A DNA stretch of 64,000 nt from Seriola aureovittata (GCF_021018895.1 NC_079373.1:22373501-22437500), one strand, 5' to 3'; positions 42,152 through 55,510 are shown, numbered from the stretch's first letter. Notes: a model not told the origin generated them from the sequence alone. Numbers and translations: made by a program.

Positions 42152-44786
42152 GGGTACCACAGTTAGCGATGCAGGGATGTCTGGGTGAGGAAGGAGATTG
42201 ATTCTCAGTCGCTGATGTAACCAGACTGGCAGAGTTGGGTCACAGTGAGCCCACGTGCAGCTCGCTTTAATGAGCCGCAGGGTGATCCTGCCTGTTTCTA
42301 ATGGTCATTTAATTCAAAGGAGTGCTGTTAACTCTTTGTAGCTGCTGTCCGGGGGGGGGGGGTTTCATTCAGCACCACAGTCCCTGTACAACTTCTCTGT
42401 TTGCTGCTTCATCCACAGCACAGAAAAGCAGAAATTGTATCTTCCAAGTGCTGCCATAAAAAAAATAACAAAAACTGTGTAGAGAGAGAGAGACTGAGAA
42501 AAAGATTGTATGACTGTGAGAATGAGGCATAGTTAAGATGGTGAAAGTTGATATTGCAAATGTATTTGAAATATCCTCCCCCTCATGCATGATGTATTTG
42601 TTCCTTTAGCTCCTCAGTTTTGCAGCGAGAGCAGAAATGATTGTGGAGACAAGTCAGATGGCAGTTTCCAGTCCTGGTTTCTCTGTCAGAGTTACAGACA
42701 GTCGAGAAACTTGCAAACACCTAATTTCTGTGCTACAGTGTGTTTGAACATTATTGAAGAGGAGGAGATAACAGCCAGGTAGCCGAACACAGACAGAAAG
42801 ACAGATGAGGAGTCACTTTGTTCCTATTCTTGCTCACTCTTCTTTTTATACACACATCAAGGAGGTGAGTTGAGTTGAGTACGGCATCTTGAGTCTCCCA
42901 TTCTCTACGAACACACACACACACACACATTGTCTCGAGTCAGCTGTGTGTCAGTGTAGCATCATTAGCTTTTCTGTGTTCCTGTGTTATTGATGCATTT
43001 TAAATATTTATTAGGCCACTTCCACCTCAGCGGCATCATCTTCTCAGCCAGCAAACAAAGCGGAGATATTTCTGTGTGTCCTTGAATAACAATGAGGAGG
43101 AAGAACCGGGACAAATCTAAATGATATAGGACAGTTTTTCTCCTGTGTTAGTCTTAAAAAGGTTTGACTTCATGTCTCAGGGATCATTTGTAAATTTTAA
43201 ACGAAATCCGACAGATATTTACTGCTCATTGGTGCAGCCTTGTATACCACTGTTATCAGCCGTCATCATGACACCTAAATGGTGATTTAATGTTTGAACT
43301 GCAGTCGAAGGATTTACCTACATACTCTATATGCTATTTTCATTATTGATTAATCAATTCATCATTTAGTGTCAAAGCTTTAAAAAAAAAAAAAAGGCCC
43401 ATGAATAATGTCTTTAACTAACTTGATGACTTGTACATCAAGATATTAATTTAGAATCATATATTCCAGATGCATGAAAGAGTGCATGTTTAGCATTTTT
43501 CCAAAATGTCTTAAGTGATTTATCAGTTAATATCAGAATCAAATTGTTGATATTCGATTTTCTGTGCAAACAGAAATCTGTGTGTAGTTAACATTCATTC
43601 ACAGAAGAGAATGTGAAAAATGACCAAAACAAAAGCACAAAACGGTTATCGTAGTCATATCATATGAGTGCAATAACAAGACTTATAACAAGGTTATGTA
43701 AAGGAAAATGTTTGGTAGTCAGTGTAGGTGTGTTGGTGTATGTGTGTATGTTTTCCAGTCTGCATGGATGTGTGTGTAAGGGTGAAGAGCAAGAGAGACG
43801 AGACAGACCGACCAACTTTTAAAAACTTAAAAAACACAGCTTTTCCTAGCTTCAGAAAATGTCACAGACCAGTTGACCAGTTTGAAGTTTGAAGTTCTTT
43901 GACAAAGTGTATTTTACAGATAATGGACTGCAGACTGTAGCCGAGGGGCCGCCCAGTCTCCCATCTGCTAGTGTTGGTCCAGAGCCCTCAGCCTGGAAAA
44001 CACTGGCAGAGAAATCTAACACGCTTCTCGTGAGGTAATCCATCATTAATGTCATTTCACTGACATGGACGCTGCACATCTTCACATCCTTCGAGAGGCT
44101 GCACGGCATTTGCTCTTTACGCTTGACTTACAGTAAATTTAGAGAGGTAGAAAAGTTATCAGGCCCAGAAATTCAGGGGAACATGAGCCGGAGCACGCAA
44201 AGCTAAAATATTTCTGCCATATTATTTTAAGACATGAGATCAGCTGTTTAGAAGAGCGACCGAGTGGAGAGGAGCTGCATCCACTGTGTTTGTCATTCAC
44301 AGAAATTCATCTGTGCATGAATAAACTGAGTTAACGTGAGATTTTGAGAAGGAGTTTGTTGTAATTAAAGACAATGAGGCAGGATCAGAAAGCAGAGATT
44401 CACATCAGGTTTGCACACGATGATTTCCAGTTCTAAACAAGTGAACGCTGGAAATGATTTACATGATTTACATTAGCTCTGTGGAGACTGCTGCTGCTCT
44501 GCCCTGCTCCTCCCCTTCCTGTGGATTTTAGACTGAAGAAACATAATAACAGTTCAATTCAAAGGGTAAACAAAATATGTCTGTACTTACTATGCTATAC
44601 TTGAATTAGACTTAACTAGACCAGACTAAACAGACCAGGATAAAACGTGACCCTCGTTCAATTATATCTGACTAAACTAAATAAGCATATGGATTAAATC
44701 CTCTACCATGGTATGATTTTATGGGGTGATATTGATATACAGTTTTTATCTAGATCATTTTTAGATCCCACTGAACATATACAATA

Positions 44787-44872
44787 TATGAGGCGTGGCT
44801 ATTAAATAAGGAGACTGGGCTTATGTAAGTCAAACCAACATTAGTCTCATTATTTAATAGTCACACCTCGTA
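44787..44872. mobile_element. small mariner-like hairpin element
   Basis: Arms at 44787-44816 and 44843-44872 pair at 26 of 30 positions around a 26-nt loop, flanked by TA-rich target-like sequence. The termini (gaggcgtggctattaaataa and the reverse complement gaggtgtgactattaaataa) look like mariner-family terminal repeats. No transposase is present, so this would be a minimal MITE. Confidence 0.5.
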
Positions 44873-46011
44873 TAGAGGGGATGTTTTCAGGAGAAAGAAA
44901 CTATTTGTAAATAAAAGAATCTGACATGAATTTCAGTTTTTGGGGAGTCCAGCTAATTGAGTAGTTAACAAATCATGGAACGTTATCATATACATGCAAA
45001 AATGATTTTTCTCTCACAGTACATATCGTCATATTGCCCAACCATAAAACTAAACAAGACCAAACCAGACTACTGTAGACTAGACTAATTTGACTTAACA
45101 AAAAAAAAAAAAAAAGTCAGTGACATCTCTCTATTAAATTTAACTCTAAATCTAATTTAAACCCTAATAAGGTAAATGTCAAATTAATCAAAGATGAATT
45201 TTCATGAAATAACATAACTTAATTACATGTCAGGTCAAAGGAAATAAGACCAAACTACTATACTAAAAATACAAATAAAACTAACCTAAACTGAGTTAAA
45301 ACCAAATAACTAAAATAATCTGAATTAAAACTCAAACTAAACTGGTTTTGTTAAACAGAATAAAAAATGTATAAAAATCTAACCTGAATTAAACTTAACT
45401 TCACACTTGACTTGACAGTAATCACACATAAGAAGAGACTTTAAAACAAAATGACTTGGACTAAAAGTGAGCTGTGCCCAGTGTGCTGTGCGAGGATGAG
45501 ACCAGACTGCATGTCAGAACTGTTTGCCATGGCAACCACAGATTATCTGATTAATTAATGAACCTTTTACCCTTTTTACTGCATCACCAGCTACTGTTGT
45601 TAATCACTCACGCACTGTTTGGCCTGCAGCTCACACACACATACATACAAATGGCCGGTTGGAGGCAGTAAACTAGTGAGCTCTGTGTTTGTCATCTCCA
45701 GGCTATCTGAATGGGAGACGTTTTGGTGGAAATCAATGACATGGGTGTCATAAAAGGAGGGTTTCTTTTCATCAAAAGGACTCAGAGCATATGCTGTAGC
45801 CCGAGGCGTCATCCTGCACAGATGCACCATAAGTACGTAAAAATAACGTGCATCTGATTCTCACTATTACATGGAAACACTAGATCTTAGAAACACTGTT
45901 AATCAAACACCTTCAGTTCTCCTCTGTGTTATTAAAGCTTAATTATATGTGTTTTATTTTCTCTCTTGTCACAGGGGATTTTTGATCCAAACATACATTT
46001 CTCTAGTGTCT

Positions 46012-46012
<1 letters not shown>

Positions 46013-46067
<55 letters not shown>
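46013..46067. repeat. (CA)n microsatellite
   Basis: About 55 bp of pure CA repeats. Confidence 0.97.
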
Positions 46068-46069
<2 letters not shown>

Positions 46070-46158
46070 TCAACCTGCAGGTTCTTGTTCGTAGTTTAAT
46101 TAAGGTCTGTGTGTGTGATTACGAAAATCTCCTGGGAGTCTAATTGTCATATTTACTC

Positions 46159-46168
46159 TGTGTGTGTG

Positions 46169-46229
<61 letters not shown>

Positions 46230-46264
46230 TGCGCGTGCGTGCGTGTGTGTGTGTGTGTGTGTGT
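46159..46264. repeat. (GT)n/(GTGC)n compound microsatellite
   Basis: GT repeats flank a (GCGT)n core at about 46211-46244. Confidence 0.97.
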
Positions 46265-46924
46265 AGCTGTGCTACATTTCAGGGGCGTGTTTTTATCTGC
46301 CTGTTCATTGCATAATCAACATTCATTCCTTATTATGTTGCAAGTGCCAATACGTCTTGGCTGTAGAGCTGTAAATATAAATTGTCTGTCTCTGAGTCTG
46401 TGTGTGAAGGGAAAACTCTAACAACTCTAATGCTGCTCTATTTTCCCTAAAAACGTGCAGATATATTTCATATAATAGCAGTTCTCTACTGCACTGTAGC
46501 GCCCTAAAGCACCAGCCTCTGCTGTTTTCTATCTCAAGTCATCTTTTGCAAAAGAAATATCTTGGGATGTCAAAGCAGGAGGTGACAAAGGTGTAGATAA
46601 TAAAATTCCAGTTACAGAACCGGGAGGAAAAACACAGGTGAAACAAATTTCATTAGTGTCTCGATAGACCACCTTCACATCCCTGGAAATACCTCACCTG
46701 AATGGCATGTATTCATAATTGATTTTATTAATTACACCTGGGCTTTTCTAAATGCTGTGCCACACTGTCATGGACCACTGCAACACTGAGCAGAACACTT
46801 GTTAATGTTATTAGCAACACCTGCGCTTTTCCCGCTACAGTATGACACGTCAAAATGTCTGCTGTGTAACAGGCCTAATGTATCATAATGACAGTGTGAG
46901 GAGAAGTTCTCAGCTTCTTTACTG

Positions 46925-47748
46925 TCAGTAAAAGTAGTAATAGGATACTGAATATATACTCTTTCATAAGTAAAAGTACAGTAGTATTATCAGCTAAATG
47001 TACACAATGTTACGGCCCAGCTCTTAGGCCATGACAACAACAGGAGAGACACCAGTTTTTTAACTGAAAGTGTCTAAATCTATTACTGAAACAGTAATTC
47101 CAAAACATACTTAACATGATGTGGAGTGTAAATCACTGTGGAAAGTGTTGTACACAAAACCTAAACTAACAAGGCTAAAGCTAACCAAACAACAACACAG
47201 TGCTCCCAGTCACACTAATAAGCTCCACCTACCGGGGCCCTGTCAGGTAACACAGAAACAGACAAGGAAAAACCCACACAGCAGGAGTGTCGTCACAACA
47301 AAGTGGCTATAATTTATATTTGTATAATAACAAAGTGTCAAATGACAAAGTGTAATGTGAGAGGCATCCCACAGTGGAGCATTTAGCTGCCCAAAGAGCC
47401 AGATTTTTCCCTCAGGTGTTAGTAGAGAGCAAAACAAGAGGTGAATGGGAGATTCAAGTTTGGACTTATATTCACCAAGTGGCCAGAAACATAAGTACAA
47501 ACCATGTTGCTCTAACTGCTGGATGTGTAAATATGCAACTTTTTGCTAACAAGTTCACTATATCGAACTAAAAGGTGAGTACCAAAACAAACAAACAAAG
47601 GTTTAAAGTATCGACATAGTACTTTCCCATTATGTGGAAAGGCCCCTTTCAGAGTATTGGAGTAACTGTAGTGGAAATAATGTACAAGTTATTATAAACT
47701 TGTACAGAAGTACAGCTCTTGAGTAAATTTACTTTCCCACCACTGAAA
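46925..47748. repeat. fish dispersed repeat split by a nested insertion
   Basis: The two ends (46925-47004, with aagtaaaagtacagtagtat and attatcagctaaatgtac; 47603-47748, with aaagtatcgacatagtactt, ggcccctttcagagtatt and gagtaaatttactttcccac-cactg) match consecutive parts of a fish repeat that is normally continuous. About 600 bp of unrelated sequence lies between them and ends in an (AACA)n-like tail. A second, older copy is at about 52150-52530. Confidence 0.5.
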
Positions 47749-48769
47749 AATAATACTATGTGGAAGGCAGTGAACTTTATTGATGCAGCCTTGCACATTC
47801 TTTAAAATGTCAGCAGGCCTATAAAAAATCTCCAGCAACAAAACAAGTGTTTTTTACTGATCTGGAGTCCAATGTCCTCGGGCGGATCATTTCAGAAAGG
47901 CGTGTCACTCTTACAAACTGCCTTTATAAAGAGTATTGAAGTAAGACTGAGCAAATAGTTGCTCATTAGTTTGAAATCAAGTTGTTCTGCGGCCCACATT
48001 TTCAAATGTTGAGAAACATTTCTGTAGGTTTTTAGGATTACTGCAGGATTTAGGAGAGACAGCTACAACAAGTGACGATGGCAACAAGTTTATTTCTCCA
48101 ATCAGAAACATGCTGGAGTGATGTAGTGAAGTAGTAGCAGATGTAGTAATGGAGCTATAAAAGGTTTTCTTTTCATGAAGTGTATTTTTGTCAAACTGCC
48201 CTGACCTTTTGTATGAATTAATCAAAACCTACTTGGTTTGAATCATTGTTTTGTTGACTTCTAAGTGACATGAGCGAAGGTCAGGGTGTCTATCTAGCAG
48301 ATGATGTTCTGTCATGGCTGATAGGGCGGGGACACTTGCAACAAGTTTTTGTAATTGTCTCCACGCTAAGCAGACGTATCAAAGCAGACGACCCAACAGC
48401 ATTTTTCAACATTTTTGGTTCAAATTAGGAAATGTATGTGGCTAAGTTAATTATTAAAGTTTGATGCCGCAACCGTCCCTGATCTTTATTGGAGCTGGGT
48501 TGGGGTCAGTTGCAACATCTGAATTCTTACATTCATATAAATATTGTAAATGATATGTCATACGTTATCATCTTTAAATGGTATGGGTAATTAGCAGACG
48601 GATGTAAGTTTAATATATAAATATTTGGTTGATCTATTCCAAATAGTCTCTGAGTAACTGAGAGAAATGCAGAAAGTGTTGCAACCGTCTCCAGTCTCCC
48701 CCTGTTTTATCAGGGAATCACTAACACTGTCAGCCTGCCCCCTCACATAAGGATCCTATAAAGTTCTTG

Positions 48770-48960
48770 CGGTCTAGAGCAGACGCATGCGCAGTGGTAG
48801 CCCCGAGTAACGTGTGTAGTAGTATTATTATTGTGAATGGGGGGGGTGGAGATGTGGGGAGGAGGGAGAGGAGGAGGCGGGAGGAGGAGGAGGAGGAGGA
48901 GGGGGGCGGTATTTTGGGTGTACAGTCACAAGAGCGACTCGACGGAGCCAGGAAGTAGAC
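48770..48960 (+). promoter_or_regulatory. GC/G-rich candidate promoter-proximal region upstream of cbfb
   Basis: An NRF1-like motif (acgcatgcgcag, about 48783-48794) is followed by a G-rich, GGA-repeat tract at 48838-48906 with many G runs able to form a quadruplex, and an ETS-like ccaggaagtag. It is about 1.1-1.2 kb upstream of the cbfb ATG, so it could be a distal part of the promoter or an alternative start. The function is inferred. Confidence 0.35.
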
Positions 48961-49439
48961 TCTTGATGCCTTCAAGTACTTTCCAAACTGCCGTAATTTA
49001 GATTTTTGATCAAAGTGTTACAAAGAACAAGAAAACTGCTGAAGCTTTGTAGATTCATCAGCAACTGATGGACAAAGATGAACTGTAATTGATTTCTACT
49101 CGTGCTGTTAACCTGTATGTTGATGCATGTTTTTCTTTACCTTTTTTTTCGGTTTAATTTTTAGCTATGGCTTGATGCATTTTTTTTTTTTTTAAAAGTA
49201 TTTTTTTATGGCTGTTTTACTGAATCATGCTGGATTAGAATAATGTAAATTAAACTAGGCTACACGCCAAACAGATATTTCTTCTCCTGCCACCACAGCA
49301 TAAAACAGCTCTGTGCCATATGATTCATGACTTAATTAAAGCTGCCAGAAGATAAAATATAGCCCCTCTCTGTCTCTGCCTTTGTGCTTTTTGCATTAGT
49401 CCCAAACCCCTTTAGGCTAATTCACGAATAATCGACAGA

Positions 49440-49999
49440 CCGACTGAGGAAGAGCACTTAAAAGTTGCAGGTAGACTAAAGAGAGACAGACGGAGAGCGC
49501 TCGTTTGTTGCCACTTGCTTGAGATCACACGCTCGTCAGGAGAGAGAGAGGGAGGTAGAGAGACACTGAGAGACAGTAAGGAAGACAGCGAGAGAGAGAG
49601 AGCGAGGGAGAGAGAGAGAGAGAGAGGGAGGGGGAGAGCGAGAGCGAGAGCGCCACACGGTCAAATTGAGCTTTATCTATCGCAGTGGGTCACTTAATAA
49701 GAGCCATTTGGAGCCAGAGGCGAACCGGAGCGCGCAGGAACCGCATTCAGGGGGCAGATCATCATAACAAGAGCAGCAGTCATAATCACTGAGGCCAGCA
49801 GCAGAAAGCACATTGCTCCACACAGGGAAGAAAAAAAACACACACAGACACGGAAGAGAGTTGAGTGAAAGAGAAGCTGAGTGAGGGACGGACGGCAAGA
49901 AACACAGTTTAACTTTTACTGTGCGGGACAATTAAAAAAAAAAAAAAAACAACAGGATAAAAAAGTGAAAAACCAAGAGGCCGAAAAGTGTTGGTGAAG
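49440..49999 (+). promoter_or_regulatory. probable cbfb core promoter and 5' UTR
   Basis: GA-repeat and CpG-containing sequence leads directly into the cbfb ATG. An in-frame TAA at 49958-49960 lies upstream of the ATG with no intervening in-frame start, and an A sits at position -3, so the start choice is well supported. The transcription start site itself cannot be placed. Confidence 0.5.
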
Positions 50000-50077
50000 A
50001 TGCCGCGGGTAGTTCCGGACCAGAGGAGCAAGTTTGAAAATGAGGAGTTTTTCCGCAAGTTGAGCAGGGAGTGTGAG
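50000..50077 (+). CDS. cbfb: cbfb exon 1 (N-terminus of core-binding factor beta)
   Basis: CBF-beta does not bind DNA itself. It heterodimerises with RUNX1-3 in the nucleus, raises their DNA affinity and protects them from degradation. Exon 1 encodes MPRVVPDQRSKFENEEFF then RKLSRECE, identical to mammalian CBFB over all 26 residues. The start is set by the family match and by an upstream in-frame stop at 49958-49960. The donor is gtgagt at 50078. The exon length of 78 coding bases equals that of the mammalian exon. Confidence 0.97.
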
Positions 50078-50720
50078 GTGAGTCTGACTGTGTTTGTGCA
50101 CACTGGATCCATTCAGTCAGACGGCGGAAATAAAGAGAGAAGAAGGCTCATTAGAGGAGGAGAGCATGCTGGCGGGGTGAACTGTTTTAGGCTCCACATT
50201 AGTTCTTTCATTCATTTTTATCTGCAGTGAAATAAATTCCTTAAAATAAAGCACTGGTAGCCTACAAAGGTGTGTTTCAGTCAGTTGTTTGAGTTGTATC
50301 TTCCCCTCTGAACTTGAGGAAAATACATTTTTTAGACTTTTTGTTCTGATCCTTCCTTTACATTTTGTTCTTTTATTTGTCTTTATTTATTTAATGCTCA
50401 AATCAGTCTTAAAGTAGAATTTCTGCTATCACTCTTTTCCTGTTGTTATAGATTTTATATGAGTTTATGATTTAAAAACACAAAGACAAACAAAGAATGA
50501 TGCCTTTTGCCTTAAATCAAAATTCTTGTGGCTTATCTTCAAATTACAGCCCACTGCTGGCAAAGAGCATCGCCATTCACTGTCAAACAGCCCTTTTCAG
50601 AGTGGTTTCTACTTCATATCAAGCACATGTTTTATACTTAGAATATATGAAAATGTATGTGAGTAAGTCTGTTGTTTAAGGTTGTTTTTTTGTTTTTGTT
50701 TTTTTGTATTTTCAATGTAG

Positions 50721-50807
50721 ATTAAATACACTGGCTTCAGAGACCGGCCCCATGAGGAGCGACAAGCCCGCTTCCAGAATGCCTGCAGGGACGGACGGTC
50801 AGAAGTA
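50721..50807 (+). CDS. cbfb: cbfb exon 2
   Basis: This exon encodes residues 27-55: IKYTGFRDRPHEERQARF then QNACRDGRSEV. It belongs to the conserved alpha/beta CBF-beta domain that contacts the RUNX Runt domain. The single change from mammals that I can see is the final Ile to Val. The acceptor is tcaatgtag and the donor is gtgagt. It is 87 bp with phase 0 at both ends, so skipping would keep the frame. Confidence 0.97.
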
Positions 50808-52149
50808 GTGAGTGCAAAACTAAATATAATCTCTTATTCTTTGTCTTCTTCTTGAAGTTCAAGAGGGGGGTTGTAGTACTAATTACTGATATTATATGGT
50901 TCAAAGAGAGAAAGGAAGGCAGTGTGCATGTGTGTGTTTATGAGGATGTAAAGCTCACATGCACACTGAGACAGACATCACATGTCTGATCAGTTTTTAA
51001 TGAATACTGTAGCTGTGCACACCAAAGGAAGATAATGAAAGAAACTTTAAAATCCTCCACAGTAGGGAGTATTAATTCCTAAGAGTGTCTCCTTTTTAAC
51101 AGACAAATATATTCTTATTACAAGAATACTGCAATCCGCTCACCTTGTGCAGCAGCATAGTGTGTATTCACATGCATGGACCATGTGTGTGTGTGTGCGT
51201 GTGTGTGCGCCGATGTTTTTACATGTCCCTGCACCAGGAAGTCGACGTGTTATCAGACATGCAGACCCACCAGGCTTAGCTTCACACACAGGCTCATCAC
51301 TTCTTCCCTCTAGATTCTGCAGCTGCAGTCATCATTGCTTTGTTTGGCAGAAACGCACATTAACGCATGTTATCACACAGGTCCGTTAGGGTTACAACAA
51401 ACACTGTCAGGGCTGTCATTTGGATCCTAAAATTGGTGACCTAAAGTAAATATCACCTGTCATGTCTAAGTTTGGTATATACGGTAATTTGACAACATGT
51501 TGTGGGTACAGTAGACAGACAAAGGATATACACTGCAGGAACAGAAACATAGAAATACCTGTATGATGACCAGTAAAGAAGTACAACAGCCCTGCAGTAA
51601 ATACTATTAATCATTATATCTTCTCCAGTAGCAAAACATTCCCTGTAACTGTGAAGATTTGCTGTTTTTCTTTGTCTTATGTGTTGAATATCTTTTTGTT
51701 ATCGAGTGTGATAAAACAAGCTGACGTTTTATAGATTTGATTGATTCTTAATTGAGAAAACACCTGCAGTATCAACTGATAATCTAAATAATCAATATTT
51801 GCAGCCTGATTTTTGTTTAGACCCTTACTTGAGTTGTTTTGGTGTTGACTCAGACCTATGGTCTGCTGTGGTGCTGCATTATATGAAATGTAAAAACATT
51901 TTTTGTTTTTTTGTTTTTTTGTTTTTCTTTCATTTTCATACGTGGAGTAGCTGCCAGTTGTTGCAGTAGGAGATAGTTTGTGGCGACAGTGTCGGTGGGC
52001 TGAATCTGTCTCCCTCCATTTCCAAACCACAATCGTCTCTCGCCGCGTCTTCAAACGCAACCGGTCGTCCAACTCTGAGATGGATGCCTCTCAAACACAA
52101 ATGAGCCGATGTGACGACAGAATGAGCTTCTTTGTCCACACTGTGAAAT

Positions 52150-52530
52150 AAAGTCCATTAGAAGCATTCAGAAATTTCACTTTGGTATTATCAGTATAAT
52201 TTACTTGCAATATAAAAGTAAAAACATCCACTATGCAGATCTGTCTCTGTCAGAGCTGTATTTACTATTATACTCTTGGATTATTGTTACTCATGCAGCA
52301 AAGACTGAGCAGCATTTTAACACAAGCTGTAGAAGGAGCTGTACTCCTGGGAGGTTTGATTTAATGTATAAAAATACATCCTATTTTATATCCTCATTCG
52401 AATGCAAAATAGTAGTTGGAAATTAAAATACTCAACTTCAGTACACGTAGTTCAGAATTGTACTTTAGTACAGTATTTGAATAAATGTATTTAGTTTTTT
52501 TTCCCACCATTGATGGAAAGTAGCATTTGG
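52150..52530. repeat. diverged copy of a fish dispersed repeat
   Basis: It ends actttagtacagtatttgaa, taaatgtatttag and a cccaccattg terminus, and shares this order with the split copy at 46925-47748. Internal landmarks such as agactgagcagcattttaa also fit the family. Confidence 0.5.
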
Positions 52531-54383
52531 GGTGAAAAGTAAAAGACATGTTTTTCTTGATGAGCACAATATGTCTGCATGTTTTACCGTCTTCACTCTT
52601 CACAAAAATACCAGGTGTAGCGTTTCCAATAAGCAGTTTCTAACTTTATAGCAAGTCAGGGCAAATTCATATTGTCATTATGTAATTACTGTGGACTCAC
52701 TGTTTGAAGACCCTTTCAAAACTTCCTAAAACGTGTCCTCAACAAAAGGTGAGGCCAGGCGAAATGCCTTTAGGCTGCTGGCACAAACACACACAAACAC
52801 ATGGCAACTTCTGCTGTCTTAGTCATCCTCGAGGTATTTTTCACAAACATGCTGTCATCATCACAGGAGGGGGCGGCGGGGGGGGGGGGGGGGCTACATC
52901 TAGTTTTACCATCTTATAGTGGGACATGATGCGTCCGTCTGTCTGTCCTCACTGTATTTATAAGCCTCTTCTGCTGTGAGAATTGATGGCCACGGTTTTA
53001 ATGGTTTGACGGCAGCTGTGACATCATGTCGCTGATTTATCTATCGGCCAGACGCTGCTAAAGACCTCCTGCTATTTTCATGGCCAGTGTGGACGAGTAT
53101 CAGACACAATGAGACTCAAACGTGCTGTCAAGGATCACTTTTTATAGATGACACCGATGAACGAAGAACAAATAAGCAGTAAACTGTGGCCAGTTTATTG
53201 GGTCAGCACTAGAGTTATGTAACTTTAAAGCCCCCCTCCTCTCAAAAATGTGTTTTGTTTATTGATACTTCACTTTGATGTTTGTGCAGAGTTTGACACG
53301 AGAGGCTGTTTTCACATTCATCTGCTGAGGAGTGAAAGTTTCACTGTGTTCAAATAAAATCTGACTTTAAGATGTGACATCACAACTAGTTTTAAATATG
53401 CAACTTGTACAACTGTGATGTGTAAACTTTGTACTGAAGTAGGAGACATTTTGAGTCAAGGGGTTAAACTTTTGGAAAAAAAATATAGAGTGGGTGTAAT
53501 GTTAGATATTTTACACAATTTAACTTGTTTTCTTGTTTGGGAAAAACCTATTCTATCAGACACAAATTATTGTTCCAATCAAAGTATTTCTAGTTGTCGT
53601 GAAAGATGTCTAGAGAGCGTCTTTGAATATTTGTTTTCTCTTAATCAGTTATTTTCTTTCGTCAAAAATAAAATTAAAATCATAGCTTCCATTAAAGAAT
53701 AAATAAATAAAAATAAAAACCCTAGATGTAGTTGCTGGTACTTTCATAAATAGGCTATTCATTTTACCAGACACATATGTTTAGAACAAATTGTGTTTTG
53801 CAGAAGCTGTTTAAGTAAATAAATCATGGGGAATCAAATAAAAGACAAACATTTATATCTGTAATATTAGCTTAATGTTTTCTATCTGCTAGTTAGAGCA
53901 GAAATACTGTCTAAATATTTTTATTTCCATCGTTTTTCCTCCACATTTTCATTCTTTTTTAAGAGATTTATTAGCAAAATAATTAGATGTACTGTACATG
54001 TTTATACTGGATATGCTGCGAGTCTTTTATTTAAACAATTATTTATTTAAATAAATACAAAATTAATATATAGAGAATGATGAAAATGTGCTGCATCCAA
54101 ACTGGCAGTTGTATCTTGTATTAGAAAAGTGCTTATTCTCTGCATTATTTTTTATGATTCACACTGTATCATGTAAAAATGAAATTAGGCAGCTGTTTCT
54201 AGGAATTTCCAGACATCACACACAAACACAGATGTGCGGCTCAGATCACAGGGCAACTCTAAAATGTTCAGGATTGATTTGATAAATGGGACAATAATTC
54301 AAAGTAAATTATCTTCTGCTCAGCTCATTAGAGATGAGTCGCTTTCTAAACTACTATTGATTTTCATGCTGCACTGCCCCCCT

Positions 54384-54424
<41 letters not shown>

Positions 54425-54803
54425 GTTTACTTCCTTTTATTTCATTTCCTTTGTTCTGTTCTTTTTTGTCTTCTCGCCATCTTACTTCCATTTCCTCTCT
54501 CTCTCTCTCTCTTTCTCTCTTTGTCTGACTTTCCTTACATTCACCGTGCCGTCTTTAGTGCCGTTATCCTGTTTCCCTTCATTTCTCTTCCTCTTTTTTC
54601 ATTTCCTCAGTTTCCCTCTGCTTCACTCTCTTTTTCTTTCTCCTCCTTTGTCCCTCAGTTTCCCTCCATCTCTCTCCTCTCTCAGCCTCTCCTTCCCTCT
54701 TTTTCTTTCCAGCAGTAGTAGGCAGCAAATTGGTATCAGATGGTTGTAATCCAATACTTCAAATACAGCAGAAAGGGTGACTCGGGTGTTCTTTGAGCTC
54801 TCT

Positions 54804-54807
<4 letters not shown>

Positions 54808-54902
<95 letters not shown>

Positions 54903-55010
54903 ATGTGTGTGTGTGTGTGTGCGCATGTGTGCGCATGTGTGTGTGTGTGCGCATGTGTGTGTGTGCGTGCGTGTGTGTGTGCGTGCATGTGTGTGCGTGT
55001 ATACATGTGT
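54808..55010. repeat. (GT)n microsatellite with GCGCAT-interrupted tail
   Basis: Pure GT to about 54899 is followed by variant units gtgcgcatgt. Confidence 0.97.
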
Positions 55011-55269
55011 GAATTAGACGCATTTTTTTCTCTTTGTGTGTTCATCTACACACTTAGTAATTTTCAGCTCTCCCCTTCCTTTATTTCTCTCTTCCGCTCA
55101 GTGTTGTTTTCTCCTTCTCCTCTTTCACTCAGTGTTTCTCTCTCATGCTCTCACTCTCTGATGAGGGGCAGATTTGACAGGGTGCATAATTCATATGCTT
55201 CTAGCTTCAGTCGCAGTCCTAATGCCCTTACTATTGATCTGTCCCAGCAAACACAACACAACGCACACA

Positions 55270-55311
<42 letters not shown>

Positions 55312-55510
55312 TGCAGATACGCATGAAAAATAACCATTATAACTTGATTTTCTGTCTCTCCGCAATTCATTGCTTTCTGACTGCAATAGAGAAATGCATT
55401 CTATTGGTTTTAATTTTATTTATGTTTCTGTACGTGTGCGTGGGGACAAGAATTGAGGGTCCCACAGGTAGAGACTGCTTTTTGAGGGTTAAGACTGGGT
55501 TTTAGGCTAA

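Noticed and set aside
51936..52139. 67-codon minus-strand frame in a GC-richer patch (HLCLRGIHLRVGRPVAFEDA)
   Set aside because: It looks more protein-like than its neighbours, but I cannot tie it to any family, it sits in cbfb intron 2, and it overlaps another open frame. It is probably repeat-derived.
54234..54749. 171-codon open frame rich in Ser-Leu-Phe
   Set aside because: It is a (CT)n/(TTC)n low-complexity region in cbfb intron 2 and lacks stops only because of composition.
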